DNA from: Spirochaetaceae bacterium
Lineage (GTDB): Bacteria; Spirochaetota; Spirochaetia; SZUA-6; DRHE01
Direction: 5' to 3'
DNA: 62,751 nucleotides
Assembly (NCBI GenBank): GCA_020353535.1
Contig: CP070696.1
Coordinates: 3,166,654 to 3,229,404 of the forward strand
Of the stretch, positions 51,793 through 61,722 are shown one piece after another. Each line of letters opens with the position of its first letter. The first letter of the stretch is position 1. The position numbers were made by a program, and so were the translations under genes. Under the pieces are notes generated by a model. That model was not told the DNA's origin and did no database searches. It saw only the letters and a program-made list of their open reading frames with translations.

Positions 51793-52670
51793 TCCTGGTT
51801 CATCCGTTCGAAAAGCTTGTACAGGCTGTGGGTGCCCATGTTCTCCAATCCGATGGCCATAGCCGAGACGTAGAACTGATGGGCCAGGGCAAGGCCGGGG
51901 AGACTGATCTTCATGCGCCGGGCTTCCTTCAAAGCAATGTCCATGTCCTTCACGAAGTGCTTGATGAAAAATCCGGGATCGAAGTTCCGTTTGGCGATGC
52001 GGGGACCGTAGTTGTTGAGACTCCAGGAGGCCGCCGCGCCGCTTCCGACCACGGCGATCATCTCTTCCAGGTTGACCCCTGCCTTGTAGGCGTACAACAG
52101 ACACTCCACCACCCCGATCATCGTGGTGGCTATGTGGATCTGATTGCACATCTTGGTGTGCTGACCCGCTCCGGCCGGGCCCATGTAGGCGATGTTCTCC
52201 CCCATGAGCTTGAACAGCGGCATTACCTGATCGAAGGTGCCTCGCTCCCCCCCGACCATGATGGCCAGCTTGCCGGAGCGGGCGCCGACATCGCCCCCGG
52301 ACACCGGTGCATCCAGGACGGAGACCTTCTTTGCCTTGGCCTGCTCGAAGATCCCTTTAGCCAGAGTCGGTTCCGAGGTGGTCATCTCCACCAGGATGGA
52401 TCCCGCCTTGATTCCGGCCAGCACTCCGGTTTCTCCCAAAATGACCTCCTCCACATCGGCGGGGTAACCAACGATCGTGAACACGCAGTCGCTGTTGCGG
52501 GCCACCTCCATGGGATTCTCACACCAGGTCGCCCCGGCCTCCAGCAGATCCTTGGCTTTGCTTTTTGTTCGGTTGTACACGAAGGCGGCGTAGCCCCCCT
52601 TTATCAGATGCAGGCACATGGATCGACCCATCACCCCTGTACCGATCCAGCCTATGTTCTTGATTGCCAT
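51789..52670 (-). CDS. Beta-hydroxyacid dehydrogenase (3-hydroxyisobutyrate / tartronate semialdehyde reductase family)
   Basis: A 293-residue NAD(P)-dependent enzyme: Rossmann GWIGTGVMGRSM, the substrate motif DAPVSGGDVGARSG and the catalytic Lys in GQHTKMCNQ. Members act on 3-hydroxyisobutyrate, tartronate or succinate semialdehyde. I chose ATG 52670 (MAIKNIGWIG), which has GGAGGA just upstream; the ATG at 52682 is within that site. First gene of the coupled set. Confidence 0.85.
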   Translation of the reverse strand: MAIKNIGWIGTGVMGRSMCLHLIKGGYAAFVYNRTKSKAKDLLEAGATWCENPMEVARNSDCVFTIVGYPADVEEVILGETGVLAGIKAGSILVEMTTSEPTLAKGIFEQAKAKKVSVLDAPVSGGDVGARSGKLAIMVGGERGTFDQVMPLFKLMGENIAYMGPAGAGQHTKMCNQIHIATTMIGVVECLLYAYKAGVNLEEMIAVVGSGAAASWSLNNYGPRIAKRNFDPGFFIKHFVKDMDIALKEARRMKISLPGLALAHQFYVSAMAIGLENMGTHSLYKLFERMNQE

Positions 52671-52811
52671 CATCTCCTCCATCGTTGTGTGATTGCAGCG
52701 GTCCGTTTTCGGCCAGTATAGCGGAAGTTGCGCCCGAGGAACAACAAGGCAGGCTGCGCGCAGCTGCTACGGGCAGCCTCAGCCGCCTGCGGCTACCTGC
52801 CAGCTGCAACT

Positions 52812-54113
52812 TCAGCCGGCCAGCAGCAGCCTCAGCAGCAGGGAATACCCGTAGGATCCTCCCAGAACGAAGACCACGGGCAAGATCAGTCCGGCCAAGC
52901 TGCGCAGCAGCGAAGTTTTAAAATACTGGTTGGAAACCAGCAGGCAGACGTGCACCGGAGAGAGCATCTGTCCCATAAAGCCTGCCGCGTAGGCCAACAC
53001 GGTGGTCTGCAGCAACACAGCTAGCGGGGGAGTGACCCCGAGCAGGGTCAACACCACGGGGAAGCTGGCCCCAATCGTACCGACGTTGATACCTACGGCC
53101 AACCCGGTGACCAGGGGTATGAGCAGGATGAAAAGACCCTCCGGCAGGCCGATCAGGGCCAGCTCGGCGCGCATTTGCTCGACCAGCAGCATCCCGCCCG
53201 GCAACCGTGCCTCGATCATAGCTCCGTAGATGCGGATGACCGCCACCAAAACGGTCATGTACAGGGTCCGCCGGGAAAGCAGCACCTCCCGCCAGCTTTG
53301 CCAGTCCGCCTTCCGCTGGATCTGCAGCACGATCAGGGAGAGGAACAGCCCGACCATGATGGGAATGTACCTGCTGATGTTCTTGACAGCGGGAAAGATG
53401 ATCAGGATCACGGCGTAGGTTGCTATGACCGTAATGATCGGCGCCGTCAGAACCAGGAAGGAGTGATTCCCCTCCGCAGCCGCAGCAGCCGGATCGCCAT
53501 CTCGGGGAATGCGCCGGAGCAGGAACAGGTATCCTGCGGCGATAGCCAGTAGGGAAATGGGAAACTGGGCCAGGATCAGCTGCCAGATCTCCAAACCTGT
53601 CATATCCAGAGCCAGTATCACGCCGGGGTACAGGGGCCACCAATACTCCCAGACGTGGCGAAACCAGTAGTTGGATTGGGTTTTCAACAGGGAGGGAATT
53701 TCTCCTGCACTGTCGGCGCTGTCCACCATAGGAGCGCTGAACATGGCGCCTCCCGGCATAGGCAGCAGACCGATCACGGCCGGAAGGGCGGCAAAGGCGA
53801 GGCGGTGAGGCATGCGCTCCCGCACCGTCCGTACCATATCCTGCATTACCTCGGTTTTCGCCATCAGCGAGCTCAGCCAGATGATCTGGCAGATCACGAC
53901 CATGAGAAGAAGATTGTCGAGAGAGGAAAACCGCGCCCAGGCGATGCTTCCCACCCCGAGCAGGGATTGACCGGACCACAGCCCTAGAACCAGCGCACCC
54001 GCGGCTATCGCCGCCATGAGATTGCGGACAATCGCGTTGAGAACCAGGATCAGGGATAGTGCACCCAACACTTTGACCAGCGCCGGGAGGGATAGAAGAA
54101 AAGCGAAAATCAT
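52812..54113 (-). CDS. DUF401 family integral membrane protein
   Basis: A 433-residue protein with about 12 helices. The stretch AVIGLLPMPGGAMFSAPMVD (about 113-132) is typical of DUF401, an ion-transporter-like family found mainly in archaea and anaerobes, of unknown substrate. GTIGASFPVVLTLLG is a related second-half motif. The start codon overlaps the acetyltransferase stop (ATGA). Its C-terminal end lies in a CAG/CTG-rich low-complexity stretch. Confidence 0.75.
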   Translation of the reverse strand: MIFAFLLSLPALVKVLGALSLILVLNAIVRNLMAAIAAGALVLGLWSGQSLLGVGSIAWARFSSLDNLLLMVVICQIIWLSSLMAKTEVMQDMVRTVRERMPHRLAFAALPAVIGLLPMPGGAMFSAPMVDSADSAGEIPSLLKTQSNYWFRHVWEYWWPLYPGVILALDMTGLEIWQLILAQFPISLLAIAAGYLFLLRRIPRDGDPAAAAAEGNHSFLVLTAPIITVIATYAVILIIFPAVKNISRYIPIMVGLFLSLIVLQIQRKADWQSWREVLLSRRTLYMTVLVAVIRIYGAMIEARLPGGMLLVEQMRAELALIGLPEGLFILLIPLVTGLAVGINVGTIGASFPVVLTLLGVTPPLAVLLQTTVLAYAAGFMGQMLSPVHVCLLVSNQYFKTSLLRSLAGLILPVVFVLGGSYGYSLLLRLLLAG

Positions 54114-55240
54114 CGCACTGTGGCCCGTCTGTAGATCCTATGGGTCTTGTAGATCCGCCCGCCCAACGTCTGCATGTCGGCCAGCATCAGCGTGGTGGTG
54201 TCTGCAATCTGAACCATCTCCGCCCGTCTGTAGTCCGAATCGAGGATGGTGCGGATCAGCTCGTAGTATAGCAATCCGTTGCCCCCCAACTTCTGGTACT
54301 CCGGGAGGATGGCCGCGCCGTTCACGATCAGGGTATCGGTCCGCCCGGCCTCCCTGAGCAGCCCAATAAGGCTGAGGGGATTGAGACGCCCTCGGCCTCT
54401 CTGCAGGGCTCGGGACAGGTCGGGAAAGGAGAAGAGAAATCCGACCACCTTTTCGTCGTAGTACAGGATCTTGATCAGCGAGGGTTTCGAAATCAGCGCC
54501 AGGTCCTTGGCCAGTCTGTCGATCTCAACCTCCTGGAGGGGGCAGAAATCCTCGTGGACCGTAAAGGAGCGGTTGTATACTTCCCCGATCTGCCTGGCGA
54601 TTCGAATCAGGTCTCGTTTGCTGCGAAACAGGGGCACCCGGAAATGCCCCCGCTTGTAGTGAATCTCCGCTACCCTGCGGATCTTCTCGGGCAGCTGGAA
54701 GTTCTCCCGATCGATCACCGCCGTGTAGAGATCCCGCACCTTCATAAATCCACCCTGCTCGAACAGACGCCGGTAGTAGGGCTGGTGATAGTGCATCATG
54801 GTCATGGTAGCCCGCTGTTCGAATCCTTCGATCTGGATGCCGCTTCCGTCCATACCGCCGAGCCCGTGGGGGCCCTCCAGGACCTCGAGGTCGCAGTTGC
54901 GCGCCCAGCTTACCGCCGCTTCGAACAGGGCCGTGGCCGCCGCATCATCCTGGGTACATTCGAAGTGGTAGAAACGCGCCTCCTTTCGTTTTCGGATGCT
55001 GTTGAATCTTCGGTTTTCGAATACGGTGATCCGTCCCACCGGCCGTCCCTGCCGTAGGGCTAAAAAAAAGGCGGCCTCGGAATGCTCGAAAAAGGGATGA
55101 TTGCGGGTGAGGATCTTGCGCATCTCCGAGCGAAAGGGCGGAACCCACTGGGGGTGATCCGCATACAGCTGGAAAGGAAAGTCGATGAAGGCTTTGATCA
55201 GCTTGCTGTCCGTGGCTGCGATTTCCAGGATCTGCGGCAT
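54110..55240 (-). CDS. GNAT-fold N-acetyltransferase-like protein
   Basis: A 376-residue protein of the YghO/GNAT-like group. N-terminal WVPPFRSEMRKIL and HPFFEHSEAAFFLALR, a central GPHGLGGMDGSGIQIEGFEQ, and a C-terminal acetyl-CoA-type segment (IKILYYDEKVVGFLFSFPDL, then EYQKLGGNGLLYYEL). Substrate unknown. Several starts are possible (TTG 55285, ATG 55261, ATG 55240); I prefer 55240, which has GGGAG eight bases upstream and begins with the conserved region. Confidence 0.72.
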   Translation of the reverse strand: MPQILEIAATDSKLIKAFIDFPFQLYADHPQWVPPFRSEMRKILTRNHPFFEHSEAAFFLALRQGRPVGRITVFENRRFNSIRKRKEARFYHFECTQDDAAATALFEAAVSWARNCDLEVLEGPHGLGGMDGSGIQIEGFEQRATMTMMHYHQPYYRRLFEQGGFMKVRDLYTAVIDRENFQLPEKIRRVAEIHYKRGHFRVPLFRSKRDLIRIARQIGEVYNRSFTVHEDFCPLQEVEIDRLAKDLALISKPSLIKILYYDEKVVGFLFSFPDLSRALQRGRGRLNPLSLIGLLREAGRTDTLIVNGAAILPEYQKLGGNGLLYYELIRTILDSDYRRAEMVQIADTTTLMLADMQTLGGRIYKTHRIYRRATVR

Positions 55241-55333
55241 AATCAATTCTCCCGAATCCATAGAAAGATTTCCCTCTTTATACAACGGGAAGCGGTTTCA
55301 CGACAGCCGCTTTTTAAGTACATTGAGAAAACA

Positions 55334-56524
55334 ATGATAGTCGAAGGTTTGTCCATCTTCACGCATGAATCCATAGCCGTTCACATCGAGGGCGAGCGCA
55401 TCGCTGCGGTCCGATCGCTTGACGGCGGGAAGGACCTGCCCCTGCTAGCTCCGGGATTTCTCGATATGCAGGTCAACGGGGTTCTGGACAGCGATTACCA
55501 TCTGGAGAGTTTCTCCGCCGATCGGATCGCTGAAATCGTCGCTTATCTGGACCGTTCCGGCACAACCCAACACGTAGCCACAATCATCACCAGTCCGAAG
55601 GAACGCATTCTCCGCAGCCTACGCACCTTGGCCGGTGCCGTGGCGGCCGACCGTAACCTCGAGCGGGCGATCCCGGCCATCCATATCGAGGGACCCTTTA
55701 TCTCGCGGCTGGACGGACCCCGTGGCGCCCATGATCTCACCTATGTCCGCCCTCCCGATAGCGAGGAGGCGAAGCAATGGCAGGAGGCGGCGGAGGGCCG
55801 CATCCGCATGATTACCGTATCCCCCGAATGGGAGCAGGCGCCGGCGTTTATCGAGGCGATCTCCGAGATGGGAATCGTGGCCGCGATCGGCCACACCGCG
55901 GCCACGGGCGAGCAGATCCGGGACGCCGTAAAGGCTGGTGCCCGTATTTCCACTCATCTGGGTAACGGCAGCCACACTCAGGTTCCCAGGCTGCGCAATT
56001 ACATCTGGGAACAGTTGGCCGAAGACCGCCTGCTGGCGGGCATCATCAGCGACGGATTCCACCTGCCCGATTCGGTGCTCAAGGTGTTCACACGCGTCAA
56101 AGGACCGGAGCGGCTGATCCTGGTCAGCGACGTAGCCCATCTGGCCGGCTGCAAGCCCGGCATCCACAAGCGGGGCAATATCGACGTCCAGGTGTTCGAG
56201 GACGGTCATCTGGGTCTTCCCGGCACTGAGATCCTGGCCGGGGCCGGTCATCTTCTGGATTGGGACATCCCGCATTTCGCAGCGGTTACCGGATTGAGCC
56301 TGGGCGAAATCATTCCCTTGGTCACCATCAATCCGGGCCGGCTGCTGGGGCTGGAATCGGAGTACGGTACCCTCCAGCCCGGCGCGCCAGCCAATCTCAC
56401 GCTTTTCCGGCGGGGGGCGGGAAGTCAGCCAACAGCCGGAAGCCTGCCGGAAACCGGAAACCTGCCGCTACAGATCCTTAAGACCATTCGCGCGGGCAAG
56501 GTGGTGTACAGCCCTAGTAGATAA
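55334..56524 (+). CDS. nagA: N-acetylglucosamine-6-phosphate deacetylase-like amidohydrolase
   Basis: A 396-residue amidohydrolase of the NagA family: APGFLDMQVNG near residue 40, HIEGPF near 116, IGHTAATGEQI near 180, THLGNGSH near 205 and SDGFHLP near 240. Two sites differ from classic NagA: HLFNAM is HLGNGS, and the catalytic-Asp region reads VSDVAHLAG. It may act on a related N-acetyl sugar. ATG 55334 begins the conserved part. The C-terminus holds a small repeat-derived insertion (near 56,420-56,465). No nagB lies nearby. The last 11 bases overlap the convergent barrel gene. Confidence 0.72.
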   Translation: MIVEGLSIFTHESIAVHIEGERIAAVRSLDGGKDLPLLAPGFLDMQVNGVLDSDYHLESFSADRIAEIVAYLDRSGTTQHVATIITSPKERILRSLRTLAGAVAADRNLERAIPAIHIEGPFISRLDGPRGAHDLTYVRPPDSEEAKQWQEAAEGRIRMITVSPEWEQAPAFIEAISEMGIVAAIGHTAATGEQIRDAVKAGARISTHLGNGSHTQVPRLRNYIWEQLAEDRLLAGIISDGFHLPDSVLKVFTRVKGPERLILVSDVAHLAGCKPGIHKRGNIDVQVFEDGHLGLPGTEILAGAGHLLDWDIPHFAAVTGLSLGEIIPLVTINPGRLLGLESEYGTLQPGAPANLTLFRRGAGSQPTAGSLPETGNLPLQILKTIRAGKVVYSPSR

Positions 56525-57746
56525 ACTCCAGGCCCGCAGTCCAGTTCAGGCTGCCCCGCTGATCCAAGCTGTACAGATCGTTCGCGTCCCCGGTCATCAC
56601 GGACAAATGGCTGTAGATCTCAAGCCCCTGATATATATTCCAGCTGACACCGGCCACAGACAGCGCAGACAAATCCACGGGCGAGATCATAGAACGTACC
56701 TGAAGGGAAAGCGTATCGCTCAGAGGCACGGCAAGATCCGGAAACAGATAGATGCCGTACACCGGTGCCTCGGGCGAAGTGACCGGGATTGCCTCCGCTC
56801 CGGTTTCTTCCTGCCACAGCGAACCTGGGCGAATCCCCGCTTCCAGCCGAAGGGACAGGTCCCGGTCGGGGCCGACTTTAAACTGGCGAAACACCCCGGC
56901 CGAGATTGCCAGCCAATGCCCCCACCGCTGCCAGGAGGGATCAAACATGGGGACAGCCATCGAGGCGGAGAGGTTCCAATCCGCCAGAAAGTATCCGTGC
57001 AGGCTCAGGTAGGGCCTGTGCTCCGCCTTCCGGCCTGAGACAAAGTAGCCTGTCTCCAGGGTGGTAGCCCCGAGCTTGAACACTCCTCGGATTCCTCCTG
57101 AAAGCTGATCAAAGGTGACCGTATCGGCCGGAAAGGACAGATCTGTTTCTAGCGAACCGATCGGCGCCGGCAGGCTGTAGGGAACGACCACCGCTTCCAG
57201 AAAGGAGAAGGCCCCCACCGGCAGGTTCACCGCCCCCAGCCACCCCGTTTCCGCCCGCAGGGTTTCGCTGCTCAGATCACCTGATATCGCCCCCATACTG
57301 CCGAACAGTACGTCTCCGGCGTTAAACACAAATCCATCCCCCCATGAGACGCGGGTCTTGCCGAGGGTCAGCCGGAAAGAGGGAAAGCGAACTTTGAGAT
57401 ATGCTCGGGGAATATCGAAAGCGAGGGAATCGGCGATCCAGGCGTCCAGCTGGAAGTACCCCTTGACGTTCTGGTTGCCTGTTGAATCCATATAGAGGCT
57501 GCTCCTCAAAACCGGTGCCACCTCTATGGGAACGGAATCCGCAGAATCACCTGAGTAGAATGCCGAGGTGTAGACGCGGATGGTCAGCGAAGAGGTGAGC
57601 TCGGCGCTCACGGCCCCAGGACTCAAAAACAGCGCCAGGGCGGCCAGGACGCGCAGGACGCCCTGTGTGCACCGGGCGCGCCGAGTGCGTCGGGCGCGCC
57701 GGGTACGCAACAGCGGCAGCCCGACGCGGTTGAATCCGGGCATCAC
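56514..57746 (-). CDS. Predicted outer-membrane beta-barrel protein at the end of the Lol-like operon
   Basis: A 410-residue protein with strong alternating strands (AYLKVRFPSFRLTLGKTRVS, WTAGLEFIY) and a C-terminal aromatic, as in outer-membrane barrels. The signal peptide has an unusually long Arg-rich n-region (RTRRARRTRRAR) before the hydrophobic core VLRVLAALALFLSPG, caused by a repeated GC-rich DNA segment. The start overlaps the LolA-like stop (ATGA). Coupled position suggests it is the outer-membrane end of the same pathway. Confidence 0.65.
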   Translation of the reverse strand: MMPGFNRVGLPLLRTRRARRTRRARCTQGVLRVLAALALFLSPGAVSAELTSSLTIRVYTSAFYSGDSADSVPIEVAPVLRSSLYMDSTGNQNVKGYFQLDAWIADSLAFDIPRAYLKVRFPSFRLTLGKTRVSWGDGFVFNAGDVLFGSMGAISGDLSSETLRAETGWLGAVNLPVGAFSFLEAVVVPYSLPAPIGSLETDLSFPADTVTFDQLSGGIRGVFKLGATTLETGYFVSGRKAEHRPYLSLHGYFLADWNLSASMAVPMFDPSWQRWGHWLAISAGVFRQFKVGPDRDLSLRLEAGIRPGSLWQEETGAEAIPVTSPEAPVYGIYLFPDLAVPLSDTLSLQVRSMISPVDLSALSVAGVSWNIYQGLEIYSHLSVMTGDANDLYSLDQRGSLNWTAGLEFIY

Positions 57747-58480
57747 CAGGTCAGCTCCTCGAGACTAAAGGCGTTCCGTGGAAGGTCGGCCTGCAGATCG
57801 ATCTCCTCGATCCGCATCTCCGTGGAAGAGTTCTTCTTCATCGCATCCCGCATGATGATGTAGTGGGGGATGTACTTTCCCGCAACCTTACGGATGTCTC
57901 CGAGCTCCATCTCCTTGAGCAGTCGCCCGGACAGGGAGTAGGCGTTGGCCCTGGTCATCACCCAGTACTCCGCGTCGATCCAGGCCTCCTGCTTCGGGTA
58001 GGCCAACCCACGTTTCTTGGCTTTGAGCTCCAGGTGATAGTGCTTGCGTCCGTCGATGTTCTCCTCTCCCAGCAGGGTGACTTGGTACTGGTCCAGCAGG
58101 TCCCCTTCCCCGGTCATGTCTTCGTAGGAAAAATCCGAGCCCATCACCGATTCCTTCAGGGCGGAACCCTGGAGGTGGATGACCTCCTCTGCCTCCGGGA
58201 AGTACAGATAGATCTCATCCTCCAGTCGCAGGATCTTCTGCCCCCTCTCCTCTGGGTTGGTGAACTCCAGCAGCATCTTGTCAGCCCCTGCGGCATAGCT
58301 GATGAAGGTCTTCACCCGGGAACCGAAGCGATCGCTAATGGTCATCGATCCCTCGATGCGCTCCTCCTCGTTGATTTCATTATTCTCCACATTGGCGATG
58401 ATCTCTTCAGCGGTTATGGCCGCTACATCCAGGGCTGCAATCAGCCCAAGAGTCAGGATCAATAAAAATATTCGTCTCAT
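57743..58480 (-). CDS. Outer-membrane lipoprotein-sorting (LolA-like) protein
   Basis: A 245-residue periplasmic protein with a signal peptide (MRRIFLLILTLGLIAALDVA). It has the COG2834 LolA-like half-barrel pattern: ERIEGSMTISDRFG, KTFISYAAGADKMLLEF, KILRLEDEIYLYFP, then a long C-terminal half with AWIDAEYWVMTRANAYS. Proteins of this type lie beside MacB/LolCDE-like ABC genes and may carry lipoproteins or lipids. AAGGAG precedes ATG 58480. Confidence 0.8.
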   Translation of the reverse strand: MRRIFLLILTLGLIAALDVAAITAEEIIANVENNEINEEERIEGSMTISDRFGSRVKTFISYAAGADKMLLEFTNPEERGQKILRLEDEIYLYFPEAEEVIHLQGSALKESVMGSDFSYEDMTGEGDLLDQYQVTLLGEENIDGRKHYHLELKAKKRGLAYPKQEAWIDAEYWVMTRANAYSLSGRLLKEMELGDIRKVAGKYIPHYIIMRDAMKKNSSTEMRIEEIDLQADLPRNAFSLEELTW

Positions 58481-58557
58481 AGTAAAACTCCTTACCAATC
58501 GTCCTTCGCTGCACCGATACAGTTGCGGGTGCGGCGACCTACGTTCACCGACTGCAC

Positions 58558-59790
58558 CTACACCGCCCGTAGCGCCTCCACCGGCTCGATCTTGGCCGCC
58601 CTTCGGGAGGGAATGAAGGAGGCTAGGCTGGCGATGGCGGTGGAATAGAAGAACACGAACACGGTGGAACGGATATTTAACCGCGGGTACACCACCGGAT
58701 TAACTTCGAAACCCACCCCCTCCATAGACTGGGTCAGATCGATGCCCACCTTGGACAGGGGGAGGGTGATGCCGATTCCGAGCAAAACTCCGATAAAGGC
58801 GGCGATCGCGCCGATATAGAAAGCTTCCAAGAAAAACAGGTGCACGATCTCCCGAGGAGTCATGCCCATGGCTGCCACAGTGCCGATCTCCCGCATGCGC
58901 TCGAATATGACCATCATGGTGGTGTTGATGATCACCGTGGAGGCGAGCAGGAAGAAGACCAGAGCGATCACATCATAAGCGGTTCGGGCGTACTCCATCC
59001 AGCCAGCGGTGGCGCCGATCCTGTTCCAGGGCTGGGTGGAAACATTATCTCGACCCATGTCGGACAGAATCCCCGTCACCTTCTCGGTAAATGCATCGAC
59101 CTGCCTGCGATCCCTCAGCACGACCAGCACCTCGGTGGCTTCATTGTCCATCTTGAGGAAACGGGCGGTCGTATCGATGGGAACGAGGAAAAAACTCTCG
59201 TTGAATCCGGTCACCAGAAAACGGACGATTCCGGTCACGGTAAAGGTCATCCCGGACATGCCCATATATTTGTTCTTGGTGAGAAGGGTCAGTTTTTCCC
59301 CGACATCCAGGTCGAGCTCCTCGGCCAGACCGGCGGACAGAGCCATTTCCTTCTCCCCCTTTTCAGGCAGACGGCCCCGCTCAAGTGCTTCCTGGATTCT
59401 CATCACCGAAGCTTCCCGCTGGAAATCCACACCCAGACCTATACCGCCGTAAGTGCGGTCGTTGCGGTAGATGGCCGTAAAGAAGCGGGTACGGGGTACG
59501 ACCGCCGCCACCTCCGGCTCAACCTCCAATCTCTGCACAACATCCTCGTAATCGACCACACTGAGATGCAGAGGATTGAGCTGTTCGTTCTCGTCATATT
59601 CCAGATTGCGGATACGGATGTGTCCGGAAACATAGCGTACGATGTTGGATTCGACATCGTCCAGCATGCCGGCGATCAACGAGAACATGAAGGTGATGAA
59701 CATCGTCGCGATAAGAATGGCTGTTCCCGACAGCAGGCTGCGGCGTTTATTGCGGCGGATATTTCTGAAGGCTATCCTACCTAATTTCAT
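58558..59790 (-). CDS. ABC transporter permease, FtsX/MacB/LolE family
   Basis: A 410-residue permease: TM1 near the N-terminus, a periplasmic domain of about 220 residues (MacB-PCD-like), and three C-terminal helices with the FtsX signature (MREIGTVAAMGMTPREIVHLF, then RRAAKIEPVEALRAV). It pairs with the similar-sized permease upstream, as LolC and LolE do. It follows that permease by 19 bases. Confidence 0.88.
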   Translation of the reverse strand: MKLGRIAFRNIRRNKRRSLLSGTAILIATMFITFMFSLIAGMLDDVESNIVRYVSGHIRIRNLEYDENEQLNPLHLSVVDYEDVVQRLEVEPEVAAVVPRTRFFTAIYRNDRTYGGIGLGVDFQREASVMRIQEALERGRLPEKGEKEMALSAGLAEELDLDVGEKLTLLTKNKYMGMSGMTFTVTGIVRFLVTGFNESFFLVPIDTTARFLKMDNEATEVLVVLRDRRQVDAFTEKVTGILSDMGRDNVSTQPWNRIGATAGWMEYARTAYDVIALVFFLLASTVIINTTMMVIFERMREIGTVAAMGMTPREIVHLFFLEAFYIGAIAAFIGVLLGIGITLPLSKVGIDLTQSMEGVGFEVNPVVYPRLNIRSTVFVFFYSTAIASLASFIPSRRAAKIEPVEALRAV

Positions 59791-59809
59791 TTATATCCTC
59801 CTCCTTTAT

Positions 59810-61042
59810 TTATTCGTAACGCAGACATTCGGTGATCTGCATCTTCAGCGCCCTCGAAGAGGGAATAAAGGAGAACACCATGGCCGCGACGACACCGAAA
59901 ATGAAGCCGCCCAAGTAGGCCTGGGGATGCCAGGCGCTGCGGAATACGCCGGTTACCCGGTAACCGATATCCATTTGACCCATGATACTGGAAAAATCGA
60001 TGCCGTAATTGACCATGTACCAGTTGATCGCCAAACCGATGACAATACCGAAGAGGGTGCCGATCAGACCGATCCCCCCGGCTTCGAAGAGAAAAGCCAC
60101 CCGGATGGAACCGTCCTTCATGCCCATGGCCCGCATCATGCCGATTTCCCGAACTCGCTCGTACACGGCCATGAGCATGGTATTGGAGATACCCACCGCG
60201 GCGATGATGAATACCAGAAAGAGGATGATGGTGCTGCCGGCACTTTTCATCTGAGCCATCATCAGGAAATCCCGGGCCAGCTCCTTCCAGCTCTCCACCG
60301 TGATTCCGGGAAAACCGGACAAAGTCGCCCGCAGGCTCTCTACCTTGATCTCGGGATCCTGCCATTCAGGAAAGAACAGGGTGATCTCGGTAACCGCTCC
60401 CTCCATTTCCAGTGCCTCGTCGACTAGAGACAGGGGGATGTAGGCGGTTCCCTTGTTGATCACCGGATTGGGACTGTTCAATATGCCGACCACCATCAGA
60501 TCGAGGGTTTGAAAGGCACCGTAGCGGGTACGGGTACGGATGGTAATCTCCTCCCCCACTTCAATGCCGAGGTCCTGGGCCAGCCACTCTCCAAGCACTA
60601 CCTCCTGCTTATCCGGCTCCAGATACCGGCCTTCAGCCAGTGTTTCAGAGAGTCGATAAATCGTCTCATCGGTTTGCGGATCCACCCCGATCACCTTCAC
60701 GTACATCGAGCCCTCGCCGTAAAAGATCTCCCCGGCAAACACCGTCCGCCGGGTGGTTGTAACTCCCGCTCCTTCAAGGGCTCGCTCCACAGCAGCCGGA
60801 TCTTCGATGGCATGCTTGATGGGCATGCTCTTGATATCCTCCAGATAGTCCGTGGTCATGACTTTGGCCGAGCCGGTTTCGTACCAGATGATGTTACGCT
60901 CCGACTCTCTTTCCGCTCCCTGAAGCCAGCCGTCCATCCAGAGAAACATGGCGATCCCGAAGGCCAGTGCGCCTGCGGTGATCAGAGTTCGTCGCCGGTA
61001 ACGGGAGAGGTTTTTCCAGGCCAGAGACAGTAAAAAGCTCAT
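59810..61042 (-). CDS. ABC transporter permease, FtsX/MacB/LolC family
   Basis: A 410-residue permease with the same architecture as its neighbour: FLLSLAWKNLSRYRRRTLIT start, large periplasmic domain, and FtsX motif VREIGMMRAMGMKDGSIRVAF. The two form a heterodimer candidate. Overlap of its start with the ATPase stop (ATGA) shows coupled translation. Confidence 0.88.
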   Translation of the reverse strand: MSFLLSLAWKNLSRYRRRTLITAGALAFGIAMFLWMDGWLQGAERESERNIIWYETGSAKVMTTDYLEDIKSMPIKHAIEDPAAVERALEGAGVTTTRRTVFAGEIFYGEGSMYVKVIGVDPQTDETIYRLSETLAEGRYLEPDKQEVVLGEWLAQDLGIEVGEEITIRTRTRYGAFQTLDLMVVGILNSPNPVINKGTAYIPLSLVDEALEMEGAVTEITLFFPEWQDPEIKVESLRATLSGFPGITVESWKELARDFLMMAQMKSAGSTIILFLVFIIAAVGISNTMLMAVYERVREIGMMRAMGMKDGSIRVAFLFEAGGIGLIGTLFGIVIGLAINWYMVNYGIDFSSIMGQMDIGYRVTGVFRSAWHPQAYLGGFIFGVVAAMVFSFIPSSRALKMQITECLRYE

Positions 61043-61722
61043 GATCCCCTCCTCTCATCACCACTGATCTGCCCATCGTGGAGCCTGACCAGTCGTCGGG
61101 CGTAGTCCATCACCATCCGATCGTGGGTGGAGAACACGAAAGTCGTACGATGTTTCTGGTTCAGAGCCACCATCAGGTCGAGGATCTCCTTCCCGGTATC
61201 CGAGTCCAGGTTGGCCGTGGGCTCGTCGGCCAGCACCACATCCGGCTCCTTGATCAGAGCCCGGGCCACCGCTACCCGCTGCTGCTGCCCGCCGGACAGC
61301 TCCCCGGGAAGCCGGGTTTCCATTCCCTTCAGACCCACCTCTTCCAGGATTCCGTTGGTGCGCTCCTTGATCTCCGCTCCGTTGATCCCGAGCAGGGACA
61401 GGGCGAAGGAGACGTTCTCGAAGGCGCTGAGCACGGGTATGAGGTTGAAGGACTGGAACACGAAACCCAGCCTCTGCCGGCGCAACAGGGCCAGCTCCTT
61501 CTTGGTCTTGGAGGAAACCGCCTCCTCCGCGATATAGATTTCCCCGCTGGAGGCTTTGTCCAGGCAGCCGATCAGGTTGAGCAGCGTGGTTTTACCCGAA
61601 CCGGAAGGGCCGGCGATGGAGAGAAACTCCCCCCTCTCTATACTCAGGGAAACCCCCCGCAGGGCATGAACCGTCGTGTGCCCGACTGTGTAGTCTTTTG
61701 TTACATTCTCGACCTTGATCAT
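61039..61722 (-). CDS. ABC transporter ATP-binding protein, LolD/MacB family
   Basis: A 227-residue ATPase: Walker A GPSGSGKTTLLNLIG (about 39-53), Q-loop FQSFNLIPVL, signature LSGGQQQRVAVARAL, Walker B VVLADEPTANLD and switch His in STHD. It is a standalone LolD-like subunit. Its start overlaps the SPFH gene stop. Together with two FtsX-type permeases it forms a mechanotransmission-type ABC complex acting on periplasmic or outer-leaflet substrates. Confidence 0.92.
   Translation of the reverse strand: MIKVENVTKDYTVGHTTVHALRGVSLSIERGEFLSIAGPSGSGKTTLLNLIGCLDKASSGEIYIAEEAVSSKTKKELALLRRQRLGFVFQSFNLIPVLSAFENVSFALSLLGINGAEIKERTNGILEEVGLKGMETRLPGELSGGQQQRVAVARALIKEPDVVLADEPTANLDSDTGKEILDLMVALNQKHRTTFVFSTHDRMVMDYARRLVRLHDGQISGDERRGS

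Noticed and set aside
51793..52149. Extending the LiaF-like protein upstream by 119 residues.
   Set aside because: That stretch overlaps the dehydrogenase gene in another frame and is compositionally unlike a protein; ATG 51792 has the ATGA coupling.
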